Shown here: positions 32,453 to 42,485 of the stretch, one piece after another
How the letters are laid out: every line of letters begins with the position of its first letter
How positions within the stretch are numbered: position 1 is the first letter of the stretch
Assembly (NCBI GenBank): GCA_001599915.1
Contig: BCIG01000023.1
Coordinates: forward strand, 124,001 to 188,000
Origin: Symbiotaphrina buchneri
Lineage: Eukaryota > Ascomycota > Symbiotaphrinales > Symbiotaphrinaceae
Length of the DNA stretch: 64,000 nt
Direction: 5' to 3'
The notes under the pieces: generated by a model
What the model saw: only the letters and a program-made list of their open reading frames with translations
Told to the model about the DNA's origin: nothing
Databases searched by the model: none
Made by a program: the position numbers and the translations under genes

Positions 32453-33166
32453 TCATAAAATCCTTCAGGGGAGTTAGCCACAACCAACATGTTCTGTGTA
32501 AAGATGCATACCCTAGGAAGTCCTGAAGAAGCGTTAGCATAAGGGAGAGCAGTGGATTTGAAATACATACTTCTTTTATGCTACCAATTGCGTACATATC
32601 CCCAACTTCACTCCTCATGCCAACCACCTTGAACCGAATATGTGTCCCAGCTTCTATTACTTGATCCGCGTTATCTGTGTATTGTGGAGGCGTAGCATTG
32701 GGGTCGTATTTGATATCAGAAGGAATGAACTGTTGGGTGTCAGTTCAGGATACAATACTTCTCTTCAGCTTCGTCAACCTACTTTGTTAGCCACGAATGC
32801 TTTCAAAGGCCCAGCGAGGACGAAGAAGCCAACTGAGTTCACGCTCTCCACAATCCCATCCAACTAATCGTTCAGGTTAGCAGCAGTAACCCAGATTCAA
32901 CGACAGGTAACTCGGACCACTTCACCCCTGAATGGTCTCCAAACCACGGCGCGATAATGTACTGTGAACTCAGCCACTCCACTTCCAGGTACTATCCTGC
33001 CTTCTGAAATATCATATGCATCCATAACACAAATCACATAATAAGTCCCAGTGCATGTTCCCTCCACGTCTTCCAGTAACCGTCCAGTCAGGTACTCTTT
33101 GATTTTTGGGCCGAAGAACGACGGATGTAACGTAATCGTCTGCTCCAAGTCGTGCAGGAAGAACAT
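32453..33166 (-). CDS. rpb7: RNA polymerase II subunit RPB7
   Basis: Stalk subunit of RNA polymerase II that pairs with Rpb4 and links transcription to mRNA export and decay. Exons (minus): 33166-32918, 32863-32783, 32729-32571, 32522-32512 and 32462-32453; 169 residues. It starts [19 protein letters not shown], continues [16 protein letters not shown] and [19 protein letters not shown], then the OB fold [18 protein letters not shown] and [18 protein letters not shown]. It ends [17 protein letters not shown]. The last two exons are 11 and 10 nt. The donor of intron 1 is uncertain: GTCCGA at 32917 gives the best family alignment, GTGGTC at 32920 or GTTACC at 32911 would change one or two residues. 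Confidence 0.9.
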
Positions 33167-33992
33167 CTTGTTCTGTTTGTGGGATTCCTGCGGGTTGAAG
33201 CGCCGCGCGTGGCGACCGTTGCGGGTGCAGTGAGCCGGGCGTCGCAACGCAGGCTCCGGGATAGAACAATACAGGGCTTGCCTGCGATCAGAAAGAAAGG
33301 CTGGTGTTATGCTAAAAATATGTGCGCCAGTGGGTAGGAACTTTCCAGTCGCGTCGCAAGTCCGGGGGAGGTCGATGGTTCCCAGTGCAGGCAGAAGAAC
33401 CCCACACAATGGGTTTCTTTGTTGCGATCCGTCTATTGGCAAGCTGGTGAAGTTCGGCTCTCCAGGACCAGGGCCTGATCCTAGCAACCTTCACAGCGAT
33501 AGATTCAACCTAGCGATATGCTGCTTCGCATTCAGCCAGCCAGCACTCGTCGATTGTAGAAGTGAGGAAGAGCGGAGACGGCTCTCCTCCACAACCACTC
33601 TAGGATCGTGTCAGAGGGATGGGAGGGGAGGGTGACCCGCCAGTGCTGAGACAAGGAAGGAAATAAATGATTAAGGTGTCAAAAAGCACCAGGAGAGAAA
33701 GCTGTTGCGGCTCTTGGGAGGTTCGTTGGTGATTGGATCTGCTACTGTTGAACTTGCTGCACCCTACCTCCTTATAGCTAGCGCGGAACATCCAGCATGT
33801 CCACAGGTGCCGGGTGGAGACTTGGACCCCGGCCGAGTGAACGAACCATCCAACTCTCCGTCCTTCCACGAGACTCCTGTACAATGATAATCGCAGCAGT
33901 CAATGTAACCAGAACTTTTACATGCGTTTCCGGCTTTGCATCTTCGCTTAGTTCTCCGCACATATTCTGGACGTGTCAGCATAATTCCGATT
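33167..33992. other. Divergent promoter of rpb7 and the Mpo1-like gene
   Basis: About 830 bases. The long minus ORF reaching from rpb7 up to 33487 is an in-frame 5' extension without family support. No further feature. Confidence 0.5.
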
Positions 33993-34762
33993 ATGGCTCT
34001 CAACCTGGAAAAGCAGCTTCAGTTTGTAGGTAGTCGACATAAACGGACGGTCCAATTACTGACAGAGCCGCCCGCAGTATGGCGCATACCACCACAATCC
34101 GGTAGGCCTTTAACTCCAGGATCAGTCTCAGCTATCTTATGTGTGGATAGGTGAATATAGCCATTCATATGGCATGCGTGCCAGTGTTGCTAATGACGGG
34201 CTATCTCCTGGTAAGCCGCGGGACCCTCTCTAGCCCTGCGAGCAGTTTCCTGATTTTTGTCCAGGCCTCGAACACTGGACGACTAATCCCCTTGCCTGAC
34301 TGGCTGACAATCAAATATCTTCCACCGGACCTTGGCACCATTGGCTGTCTCACATTCGCGACTCTCTATATCCTCATGGAGCCGGTAGCTGGCGGAATGC
34401 TTGCACCGCTGCTCCTTGCCGGGACAGCGTATGGTCATTACCTTCTGAATACATACGGGAGTTCTGCGAATTATTGGGCTACGGGGCTACACATCGGCAG
34501 TTGGATCGCCCAATTCATCGGCCATGGTGCTTTCGAAGGTAGAGCGCCTGCGCTACTAGACAATATTTTTCAGGCTGTCTTCTTGGCTCCTCTTTTTGTG
34601 TGGTTGGAGCTCTTGTTCCTCCTCGGGTACCGGCCAGGACTGCGCGCCCGACTAGAAAAGGTTGTGGAGCAGGATATCGAAAAGTTTCGGAAGGCTAAAG
34701 CTCAAAAACAGACAGCTGGGGGACAAATCAACTCCAATGGTGTGAAAAATCCAGGGAAATGA
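33993..34762 (+). CDS. Mpo1-like (DUF962) ER membrane protein
   Basis: Exons 33993-34025, 34078-34101 and 34151-34762; 222 residues. Splicing gives MALNLEKQLQFYGAYHHNPV and then NIAIHMACVPVLLMTG, the invariant start of DUF962/Mpo1 proteins, whose HxxxN/HxxC-type histidines bind iron. Further conserved pieces: TYGSSANYWATGLHIGSWIA, QFIGHGAFEGRAPALLDNIF and APLFVWLELLFLLGY. Four hydrophobic helices are visible. Yeast Mpo1 is an ER dioxygenase that alpha-oxidises 2-hydroxy fatty acids from phytosphingosine breakdown; the same reaction is inferred. The C-terminal tail is Lys-rich, like an ER-retention tail. Confidence 0.85.
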
Positions 34763-35326
34763 GGAGATGTAAGCATTCCATACATCATTCAGATTGCATA
34801 GCTCGGCGTTCTGAAATCTTTTTGGTTTGGGGACTGTATCTAATGCTTTGCGTTCCACCTTCGCTGCTGGCCGGCGATACACTGCCTTCACACTTCGATT
34901 TCTGTCTCCTATAATAGGCTATGTAGGATAATTGAGGTCAGGGGCTGGAAACCAGCAGGCGTACGAAAAGATGTTTTTTCGCAGCTGGCTCTGACGCTGT
35001 CATAGTCGTATTCCATATCGCCCGTCCCATGTTCCAATGCCAATACTCGTCGTATGTAAGATTCGCACCTTGTGCCTCTCGGATTTGTGTCGCTTTCTGT
35101 GACGACAATATCCCGGAAGCTTGGCGTTGGTAGCAGAGCCAATCACAGCCGGCTCCACCTCCTCGCTTTTGCCGGGCGGACCTCACTTCTCGCAACCTCA
35201 AATCAACCTCCTCCGACCCAGAGAGCTCTTCCTGCCACATCAACATCATCATCAATCTCCTCTCTTCATTGTCAATTCTTTTGGCAACCCATCTGGGCGT
35301 CCCCTTACCGTCACATTTGGTCAATC
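34763..35326. other. Intergenic, atp1 promoter
   Basis: About 560 bases upstream of atp1. The 120 bases before the ATG are rich in CT and AATC words as in many strongly expressed genes. A small antisense ORF (34938-35324) looks spurious. Confidence 0.5.
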
Positions 35327-37420
35327 ATGTTTAGGAACGCTCTCCGCCAGACCGGCCGCACGGTCGGTGCAATTTCTGCTACAAGCAGAGTTGCTGCTGT
35401 AAGTTGCCGACTCCATCTCATTGTATTCACACAACATCGATTATGCAATGGAAATGCCTTGCGCGAGCTTCGGAAATACTGTATTGGACATGTGGACCCG
35501 TCTGAGGGCCCCGATTTCGCCTCTTGTCAAATCTTTTCGAGTGACTGAGCAGGAGGAGATCACTGACGAAATTTTCCCGTCTAGGCCCGTACCACCGCAC
35601 AAGCTTCGCTCGCTGCGGCAACGCGCCAGACTCGAGGCTATGCCGCCGATGCGAAGGCTTCGCCGACTGAGGTCTCGTCCATCCTGGAACAGCGGATCCG
35701 TGGTGTGCAGGAAGAAGCCGGTTTGGCAGAGACGGGCCGTGTCTTGTCTGTCGGGTACGTCTAGCGATGCTTCACTGGCATCAGTTCAGTGCATATTGAC
35801 TAGTTTTGGACCACGTGGAGATCCGGATGGCTGACTTTCACAATAGGGACGGTATCGCTCGTGTCCACGGAATGACCAATGTGCAGGCGGAGGAGCTGGT
35901 TGAGTGCGTCCTCCAGGATGTCATCTGTGCTTACAAAATCTAACGCGCTACAGATTTGCTTCGGGTGTGAAGGGAATGTGCATGAATCTGGAAGCAGGTC
36001 AGGTCGGTGTGGTGCTTTTCGGATCGGATCGTCTCGTGCGTGAAGGCGAGACCGTTAAGCGGACCGGAGAAATTGTCCGTTGCCTAACCTCCTTCTGAGA
36101 ATGCAGCTAACGGGATCCAGGTCGATGTGCCGGTCGGAGAGGCATTGCTCGGTCGTGTTGTTGATGCTCTTGGAAACCCCATTGACGGCAAAGGTCCGAT
36201 CAAGACTACTGAGAAACGCCGTGCCCAGTTGAAAGCCCCCGGTATCCTTCCTCGCCGCTCTGTCAACCAGCCTGTGCAGACGGGTCTCAAGTCCGTTGAT
36301 GCCATGGTGCCGATTGGCCGTGGTCAGCGTGAGTTGATCATTGGTGATCGTCAGACTGGAAAGACTGCCGTGGCTCTCGATGCTATGCTTAACCAAAAGC
36401 GGTGGAACGATGGCAATGATGAGACGAAGAAGCTGTACTGTGTCTACGTTGCCGTCGGGCAAAAGCGGTCTACTGTCGCCCAGCTCGTGAAGACGCTCGA
36501 GGAGAACGACGCGATGAAGTACAGTATCATTGTCGCTGCTACTGCCTCGGAAGCTGCACCTCTTCAGTACATCGCTCCCTTCTCCGGGTGCTCCATGGGC
36601 GAATGGTTCCGTGACAATGGCAAGCACGCCGTCATTATCTACGATGACCTGTCCAAGCAGGCTGTAGCCTATCGTCAGATGTCTCTCCTGCTCCGTCGTC
36701 CCCCTGGGCGTGAGGCTTATCCCGGCGAGTAAGTCTTGAGCCATTTGTCTCCAGTTGTACCCTACTGACTGTGACAGCGTTTTCTATCTACATTCCCGTC
36801 TGCTGGAGCGTGCTGCAAAGATGAACGACAAGCTCGGTGGCGGTTCCTTGACCGCTCTTCCCATCATCGAGACTCAGGGTGGAGATGTGTCCGCTTACAT
36901 TCCCACAAATGTCATCTCTATCACCGACGGCCAGATCTTCTTGGAAGCTGAGCTGTTCTACAAGGGTGTCCGTCCAGCCATCAACGTCGGTCTTTCTGTG
37001 TCTCGTGTCGGATCCGCTGCTCAGCTGAAAGCCATGAAGCAAGTTGCTGGTAGCTTGAAGCTGTTCTTGGCACAATACCGTGAAGTGGCTGCTTTCGCGC
37101 AGTTCGGTTCTGACCTGGACGCTGCGACCAAGCAGACTCTGAACCGTGGTGAGAGGCTCACTGAGCTGCTTAAGCAGAAGCAGTACAGCCCCATGGCTGT
37201 CAACGAGATGGTTCCTCTCATCTTCGCCGGTGTGAACGGTTACCTCGACAGCGTCCCTGTCGCTAAGATCCTGGACTGGGAAGCCGACTTCCTGTCACAC
37301 TTGAAGACGGATCAGTCCGACCTTCTGTCCACTATCGAGAAGGAGGGTGCGTTGAGCAAGGAGACCGAGAACAAGTTGAAGCAGGTTGTGGATCAGTTCA
37401 CCAAGAGCTTCATCTCATAG
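35327..37420 (+). CDS. atp1: Mitochondrial ATP synthase F1 subunit alpha
   Basis: Regulatory nucleotide-binding subunit of the F1 head in the mitochondrial matrix. Exons: 35327-35398, 35585-35754, 35847-35903, 35954-36074, 36121-36728 and 36778-37420; 556 residues, the usual length. An amphipathic mitochondrial targeting sequence ([17 protein letters not shown]...ATRQTRGYA) is followed by [13 protein letters not shown]. The nucleotide-binding domain has the P-loop GDRQTGKT (residues 215-222) and the signature [20 protein letters not shown]. The C-terminus has [13 protein letters not shown]. Intron 1 is 186 nt; intron 4 has a weak GTCCGT donor but phase and protein continuity (TGEIVDVPVG) support it. 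Confidence 0.96.
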
Positions 37421-38223
37421 ATGAGTCCCCGAGTAGGTAGTGTTCTCGGGTGGTCCTCGGCCGGCATCCCTTGACTCTACCAGTTGTAACATAGACTCGT
37501 TGGCCTTATGAACTGGAATGGAGCTTTGGCTGCCTCTATCTGTGCACAAAAAGAAGTCATTGCCTCTGCAAAATCTCCCTTTATTCGTCTGCATTCTACA
37601 ACGCTCCCCTTTCTTCGGTGATTTGGTCAGGCAGGAGGTGAATTGGACTAGCTGGCAATGAGCGGCAAGTTGCTGTTGTAGTATCTTATTTAGTTGCAAT
37701 CTCCATCTTACTCCCTGTTTTGCTCGTTGTAAGACGAACAAGATGTATTCAGGTAGAGCTGACCATGGAAATCCCTAAACAACCTGCAAGGCTGGATGGA
37801 TGAAGGTGATCTTCCTGGTAGCAATCACAGCCAATTTGGATGCCCTTGGTATTCGTACTCGACTGCTGTAAGACAGAATAACTTACTCGGATAAGGGTAG
37901 GGCCTGTGGTACCAATAATAACCAATTACACTAAGGTAAAAAGGACATTGCCCGCTTGTTTTGGGTCTCGGCTGCTCCACCACGAAAGTAAACAAACTCC
38001 TTGTTTCACCAACGCGTACTCGCTACGCTCCACCACCACTTAACATCCCAAGGCAAGGGTGCTTGCTTGCTTGCTTGCTTGCTAGAGCGTTGCTACAAGT
38101 ACTGCCCCGTCGCATACTTTACTCTTCCTTCCCCAATATCTTTGTTCATCCTTCCACCCTTCCTCTGCTTTCGACGCTGTGTTCCAATAATTGCATCGCT
38201 GTCTATCCTACCCATCTTGCACC
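37421..38223. other. Intergenic between atp1 and the NTF2-like gene
   Basis: About 800 bases. GTAC/TACC words occur at about 37850-37930, and a GCTT microsatellite at 38061-38082. No gene. Confidence 0.5.
38061..38082 (+). repeat. (GCTT)5 microsatellite
   Basis: Five tandem GCTT units plus GC, about 140 bases upstream of the NTF2-like start and probably in its leader. Confidence 0.8.
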
Positions 38224-39907
38224 ATGTCTCTCCAATCCTCGTACACAGCCTTCCTGGCTGACCCCGCAACGAGCATGCTGTCAGGTACCGCTGCCAGCCT
38301 CAACTACATCACAACTCTCACCACGCTGAGGGACAGCTCGTCAATCGTCCAGCATCTCCTGAAGGAAGTCAAGCAGTTGAGGAAGAAGGAAGAAAAGGTG
38401 CTAAGTGCTGTTGAGTCCGATAATGCGGTGTGCATGGAGGTCCAAACAACTTTAGAGTTCATTTCTGGAGGCGGCGCATACCTGCCGGGACTCGACGACA
38501 ACTTCTTGACGGACCGCGTCGTGACAATTCCTATTGTCGGTTTGCTAATGCTCTAATTAAAGTGGAAAGCTGGCTAACCTTACTGCTTAGGTGCATTTTG
38601 TCCACTTTGACGCCAACCGCAAGATTCAGCAGATTCGGTTACACTGGGATCAAGCATCACTGCTTAAGCAAGTCGATGTCATAGGCTCTCGCGCCAAAGC
38701 GTGGCCGATCTACGACGGCAAAGATCAAGCTCGTTTGATAGCGTCCAGCCTTGGTGCTGCGCCGTCTATTGTTGGCTTGGAGACAACTGGGGCCACAAAA
38801 GCGGTGTCCGAAACTCCCAGAGATGCAGAAGAGATAACAATTACCAATCGTGGCGCAGCTGTATCGAGAGTCTCTGCGAAGCCTCCACCGCGGGATTTGA
38901 GCGAACTGTTTGTAGGAAATGACTCGGACAACTCTCCAGCACGCGTCATTCCCTCCAAAGGCCACTCCTTTGCTGGTGGCAGATCGAGCCTAACTATGCC
39001 AAAGAGCACCGTGGCTTCAGAAACCAAGAACTTCCAGCCCAATCGTCTTTTTGACAATGACACTCCAGAGTCGGAACCCTCACCTCCTGCGGCCCGGGCC
39101 AGGCAATACAAATCTGATCCGAAAAAGTTCCAACATTTTGAATTTGGTGACGGTGAGGACACGCCGCAAGCACAGAAAGGTGCGGCTTCGTCAAGACATG
39201 GATCGAAGCATGGCTCGCAATGGGATTTTGAAGACTTTGTTACGCCGCAGAAGGTCTCTGCGAAAGTCCGCGGACAGGATGTCCGCCACTTTGGCTGGAG
39301 CGATGATGATGAAGAGGCCAATCTGGAATCTCCTGGCAAAAACATAAGGGTGGCTCATCCCCGCCGTGATGCAGACACTCACTTCGAATTTCAAGACGAC
39401 GGCACACCTCAGGCGGACAAGCGACCCCCCACTCGTCCGAGGGGAGCTGCTCACAATGCCGGACTAGGGTTGTACGAGAACCATGTTATTGACAACGCGG
39501 AAGATAGCAAGGATGGTGCCAAAGGGCTGCCTCTAGGTAATGTCACGAACGTGAATGCGCATCGCAAGTACTTCGACAGTCACTTTTCCATCGCAGACGA
39601 TTCACCTGTTGCGAGTGATAAGGCTGAGGAGAAGTCTCTAGGAGAGGATAGGAAGAAAGCGGTGAAGAAGCTGGGGGCGAACTGGGAGACATTCGATAGG
39701 TCTCCGGAACAGTCGAAGAAGGAGAACTTCGTCGGACACATGGCCAGCCACGGCGATGGTGCTGGTGGGCGGAAGGGGCTAGACCGGTCCTGGGGCATCG
39801 GCGATGACAGCGACGGTGAGGTTGAAGGTGCGGAGGTGTTCACGACCGCCAGTAGGAAGCAACAGCAGTTCCAACGGGGAACTGGCTCCACTCTTTGGGA
39901 TTTCTAG
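38224..39907 (+). CDS. NTF2-like domain protein with a C-terminal array of aromatic-acidic motifs
   Basis: Exons 38224-38535 and 38591-39907; 542 residues. Residues 1-165 form an NTF2-like fold: SYTAFLADPATSMLSGTAAS, the conserved ISGGGAYLPGLDDNFLTDR, and VHFVHFDANRKIQQIRLHWD. From memory this is a conserved fungal family without an assigned function. The remaining 375 residues are disordered but contain related short motifs: HFEFGDGEDTP (about 39133), WDFEDFVTP (39221), HFGWSDDDEE (39283), HFEFQDDGTP (39378), HFSIADDSP (39581), WETFDRSPE (39682), SWGIGDDSDG (39787) and a terminal LWDF. The intron donor is GTCGGT, but frame and protein fit support it. The array suggests a multivalent binding tail; the partner is unknown. 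Confidence 0.7.
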
Positions 39908-41647
39908 ACGTGATGATTGGGCATCACGATGCGTGCATGATGTTGAATGATGCGTATGATTCCTACGAGATGTGTCTGGGAGTGATGCTGGAAGGGGCGG
40001 GTCTTCGGCGCACGTGAAAGGCAGAAAGAGGTAGGCTACTTGGGTCTCCTGTTTGGTTTGGGGGCATTGTCAGCTCAACGCAACGCGGCCAGCGATACTC
40101 CTTTGTGACATGTTTCATTACCTGGTGTGTATTATTTGAGAAGTCATGGTAGCAAAAGATTCTATGTCCAATCGCTTTCGTTAAGGGACAGAGAAGAGGT
40201 GACGGTATTATTCTTAAGGGTTAATCTTCACTTCGTCTCCTAGTCTTTGAGCAGAATTGCCCCTGTGTCACATACATAATTTCCAGTAATCCCAGTACAT
40301 ACCCTTTGAGCGTGGCCGGGGCCTTTGGACAACTGTTGGCGCTTCAGCCAGGGTGGCATAGGCAAGGTCGGTGGGAGAAGAGTTACAAATCGTACCTAAT
40401 TGAGGATGGCGGTGAAACCAAGACTGTGCTGTTCAAGCTTACCGACAATGCATCCGTAGTACGTAAGATACCTTACTCTCAGTATGTACGCTGGCGGACG
40501 GAGCATGCTTTTTCACCCTGATTCCTGAAATGTGTGGCTGGAGGAACCGTGCGTTGCCGGCGGCCCCGATGCATCAAATTATCATGATAGACATTCTTTT
40601 GTGTTATCCAAGGAGTCAATTGTCTTGCACAGCAATTGCCATCATACTCGTCTCTCCGGACTGCTTGTCCAAGGGCCTACCTCATGATGCCGGGGCTCTG
40701 CGTCAATTTCTATATGTTTCAAGTTGCTCACTACCAGATGTAAGACGGTAAAGCAGGTACATCAATGGTGAACGCCAGTGAGCGCGGAGTAAGGTATCAT
40801 AGCATTTCCTCACTTTGGGCAAATAACAAAAGTACGTCAGACCGGATGGTGAAGCTGTGGAAGATGGTCCGTGTGTAATACCTAATGGCTGCGACGCTAC
40901 CTTTAGGACATCTCCGACCTTACCACTTCCACTCGTACTACTTCATCTTCCAGGTCACCTACTATCGCTTCCTGCATGAATCCGAGCCGGTCGATGCAAG
41001 GAGTGCCGAGTCCAAAAAGTCAATCCCTGGCTTTTTTAGGAGACGTCAAGCCAAGAAATATCCCTCCGATTTCTTGTCCACCTCGAGTATTCTACGAAGT
41101 ACGTACTTTGCACCGGCCTCCGGTAGAAGCGGTTCTGTGATGTGAGTCTCTAGCTTCTCCTGGTGGACTGTGGCTTGTGCCGGCAGCCGCCCTAGTCTTG
41201 GACTGTCAATGTCTCCTCAGGATTCCGGGGACATCATCGACTGTGCAGAGGCTATTTTCGGCTTAATCAACACGGCAGATAGGGGACCACTCTGGCGGTC
41301 AGGTCAAGTGCATGACGGATAGACCTGGAAATGGCCTCTTGAAAACCATGTCAATGTCGTTTATGATTTCCGGCGGAAATGTATGAGTAGGTAGCAATGA
41401 AAACTGAGGTGAGCAGAGTCAACAGGCAAGGAAGAAAGGGCGTACAGCGTCCAGTAAGGTAGGTAAGAAGCAGCTCCAGTGAGCAGCAGCGGCCAGCATC
41501 CCAGAAAAGATCCGAGCGCCGCCGGCCGCAGATGCGCGCTCAAGCCACCTCACAGGACGGTTCTGTCGATCTCTCCCCTTGAGTGTTGGCCTAACCCTAT
41601 AAAGATAAGACGGAGGGCTTTTAGCGTCCAGCTCTAGCTTCTAAGCG

Positions 41648-41671
41648 CGTCATCCCGTCATCCCGTCATCC
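41648..41671 (+). repeat. Three tandem copies of CGTCATCC
   Basis: A perfect 8-bp unit repeated three times, followed closely by CAACAG-type repeats (41678-41712). It lies about 60 bases upstream of a small ORF. Confidence 0.85.
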
Positions 41672-41728
41672 CTTGACAGCAACAGCAACAGCAAGCACCA
41701 ACAACAGCATCAACACCGGCTTTACAGT

Positions 41729-41869
41729 ATGTCTTTCCAAAGGGCGGTTGGCGGTTGGGCCGAGGGCCAGAAAGGCCGAGGAGGAGCTCACCAGGTACTT
41801 GCGCTATCCGCTCTTGCTCTCGCTTTCTCTCTGTGTCTCTCCATTCTGTTGGTCGTAATTGCCGGGTGA
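41729..41869 (+). CDS. Possible 46-residue single-pass membrane sORF
   Basis: ATG at 41729 opens a 46-codon frame ending TGA at 41867-41869. The protein begins MSFQRAVGGWAEGQKGRGGA, a basic glycine-rich head, then has about 24 uninterrupted hydrophobic residues ending LLVVIAG. It is preceded by a CAACAGCAACAGCAAG-type leader, a composition usual in fungal 5' UTRs. CAG|GTACTT inside the frame could instead be a splice donor, making this the first exon of a longer gene. I do not recognise the protein. Confidence 0.22.
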   Translation: MSFQRAVGGWAEGQKGRGGAHQVLALSALALAFSLCLSILLVVIAG

Positions 41870-42485
41870 GAAAATGTTACTACCTTAGTGAGGTGCTGTA
41901 CGCTGTTGTTGTTGTCACCAGAGGGTGAGAAGCAGCTTCCGAGTACATTGTAAGCTGCACAGTGTACTTTCTTTCCCACCTTGCCGTTAGTCTTGGTTCG
42001 AGATAGTACAGAGACCGTAACTACCTATGTTCATTCACTCTCAGGAAATCAATTGGTGATGTCGTTTCTTTTCGATGTCTGAAGGGAGGTTCCTGTCCGC
42101 CCTTCTCACTTCAAGCTCTCACGCACCAACACCATCGTACCTTAACTTGGTACCTTCGGACACTTCCGTACTACCTCACAACCTTCTCTACTCACAACCG
42201 GGTGCGATCGTCGCCCCACGCGTCGTTGGTTTCGAAACTTTGGTCCAAGCTACCGCCATAATCAACTGCAGCAGCTACCTTACTGGTCGCGCGGTACTGG
42301 ACCTGCTCTCTCCCTTCAAAGGTCTCCAAGTTTCTTGAGCAAGCGCCTGCACTATCTTAGTGGCATCTGTCCCTAGCCAGGCTTCCCGTTGTCGATCACT
42401 TGCTCGCGCCGTTGGGGGATTTCCCAATTGTCGGGCTCCCGTTGCACATCATACAAATACCTTCCCGTCCGTCTTCCTGCCCAAC

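Larger units (their letters stand above)
39908..42485. other. Long intergenic region (about 2.6 kb)
   Basis: Largest gap in the window. It contains an 8-bp triple repeat, CAACAG repeats and a 46-codon membrane sORF (all listed separately), likely the start of a transcript. Other ORFs (e.g. 40306-40521, 42075-42338) have no family resemblance. The part from about 42000 is probably the GAF gene promoter and leader. Confidence 0.4.

Noticed and set aside
33167-33487. In-frame N-terminal extension of rpb7
   Set aside because: The extension lacks similarity to Rpb7, whose conserved first residues MFFLHDLE begin at 33166.
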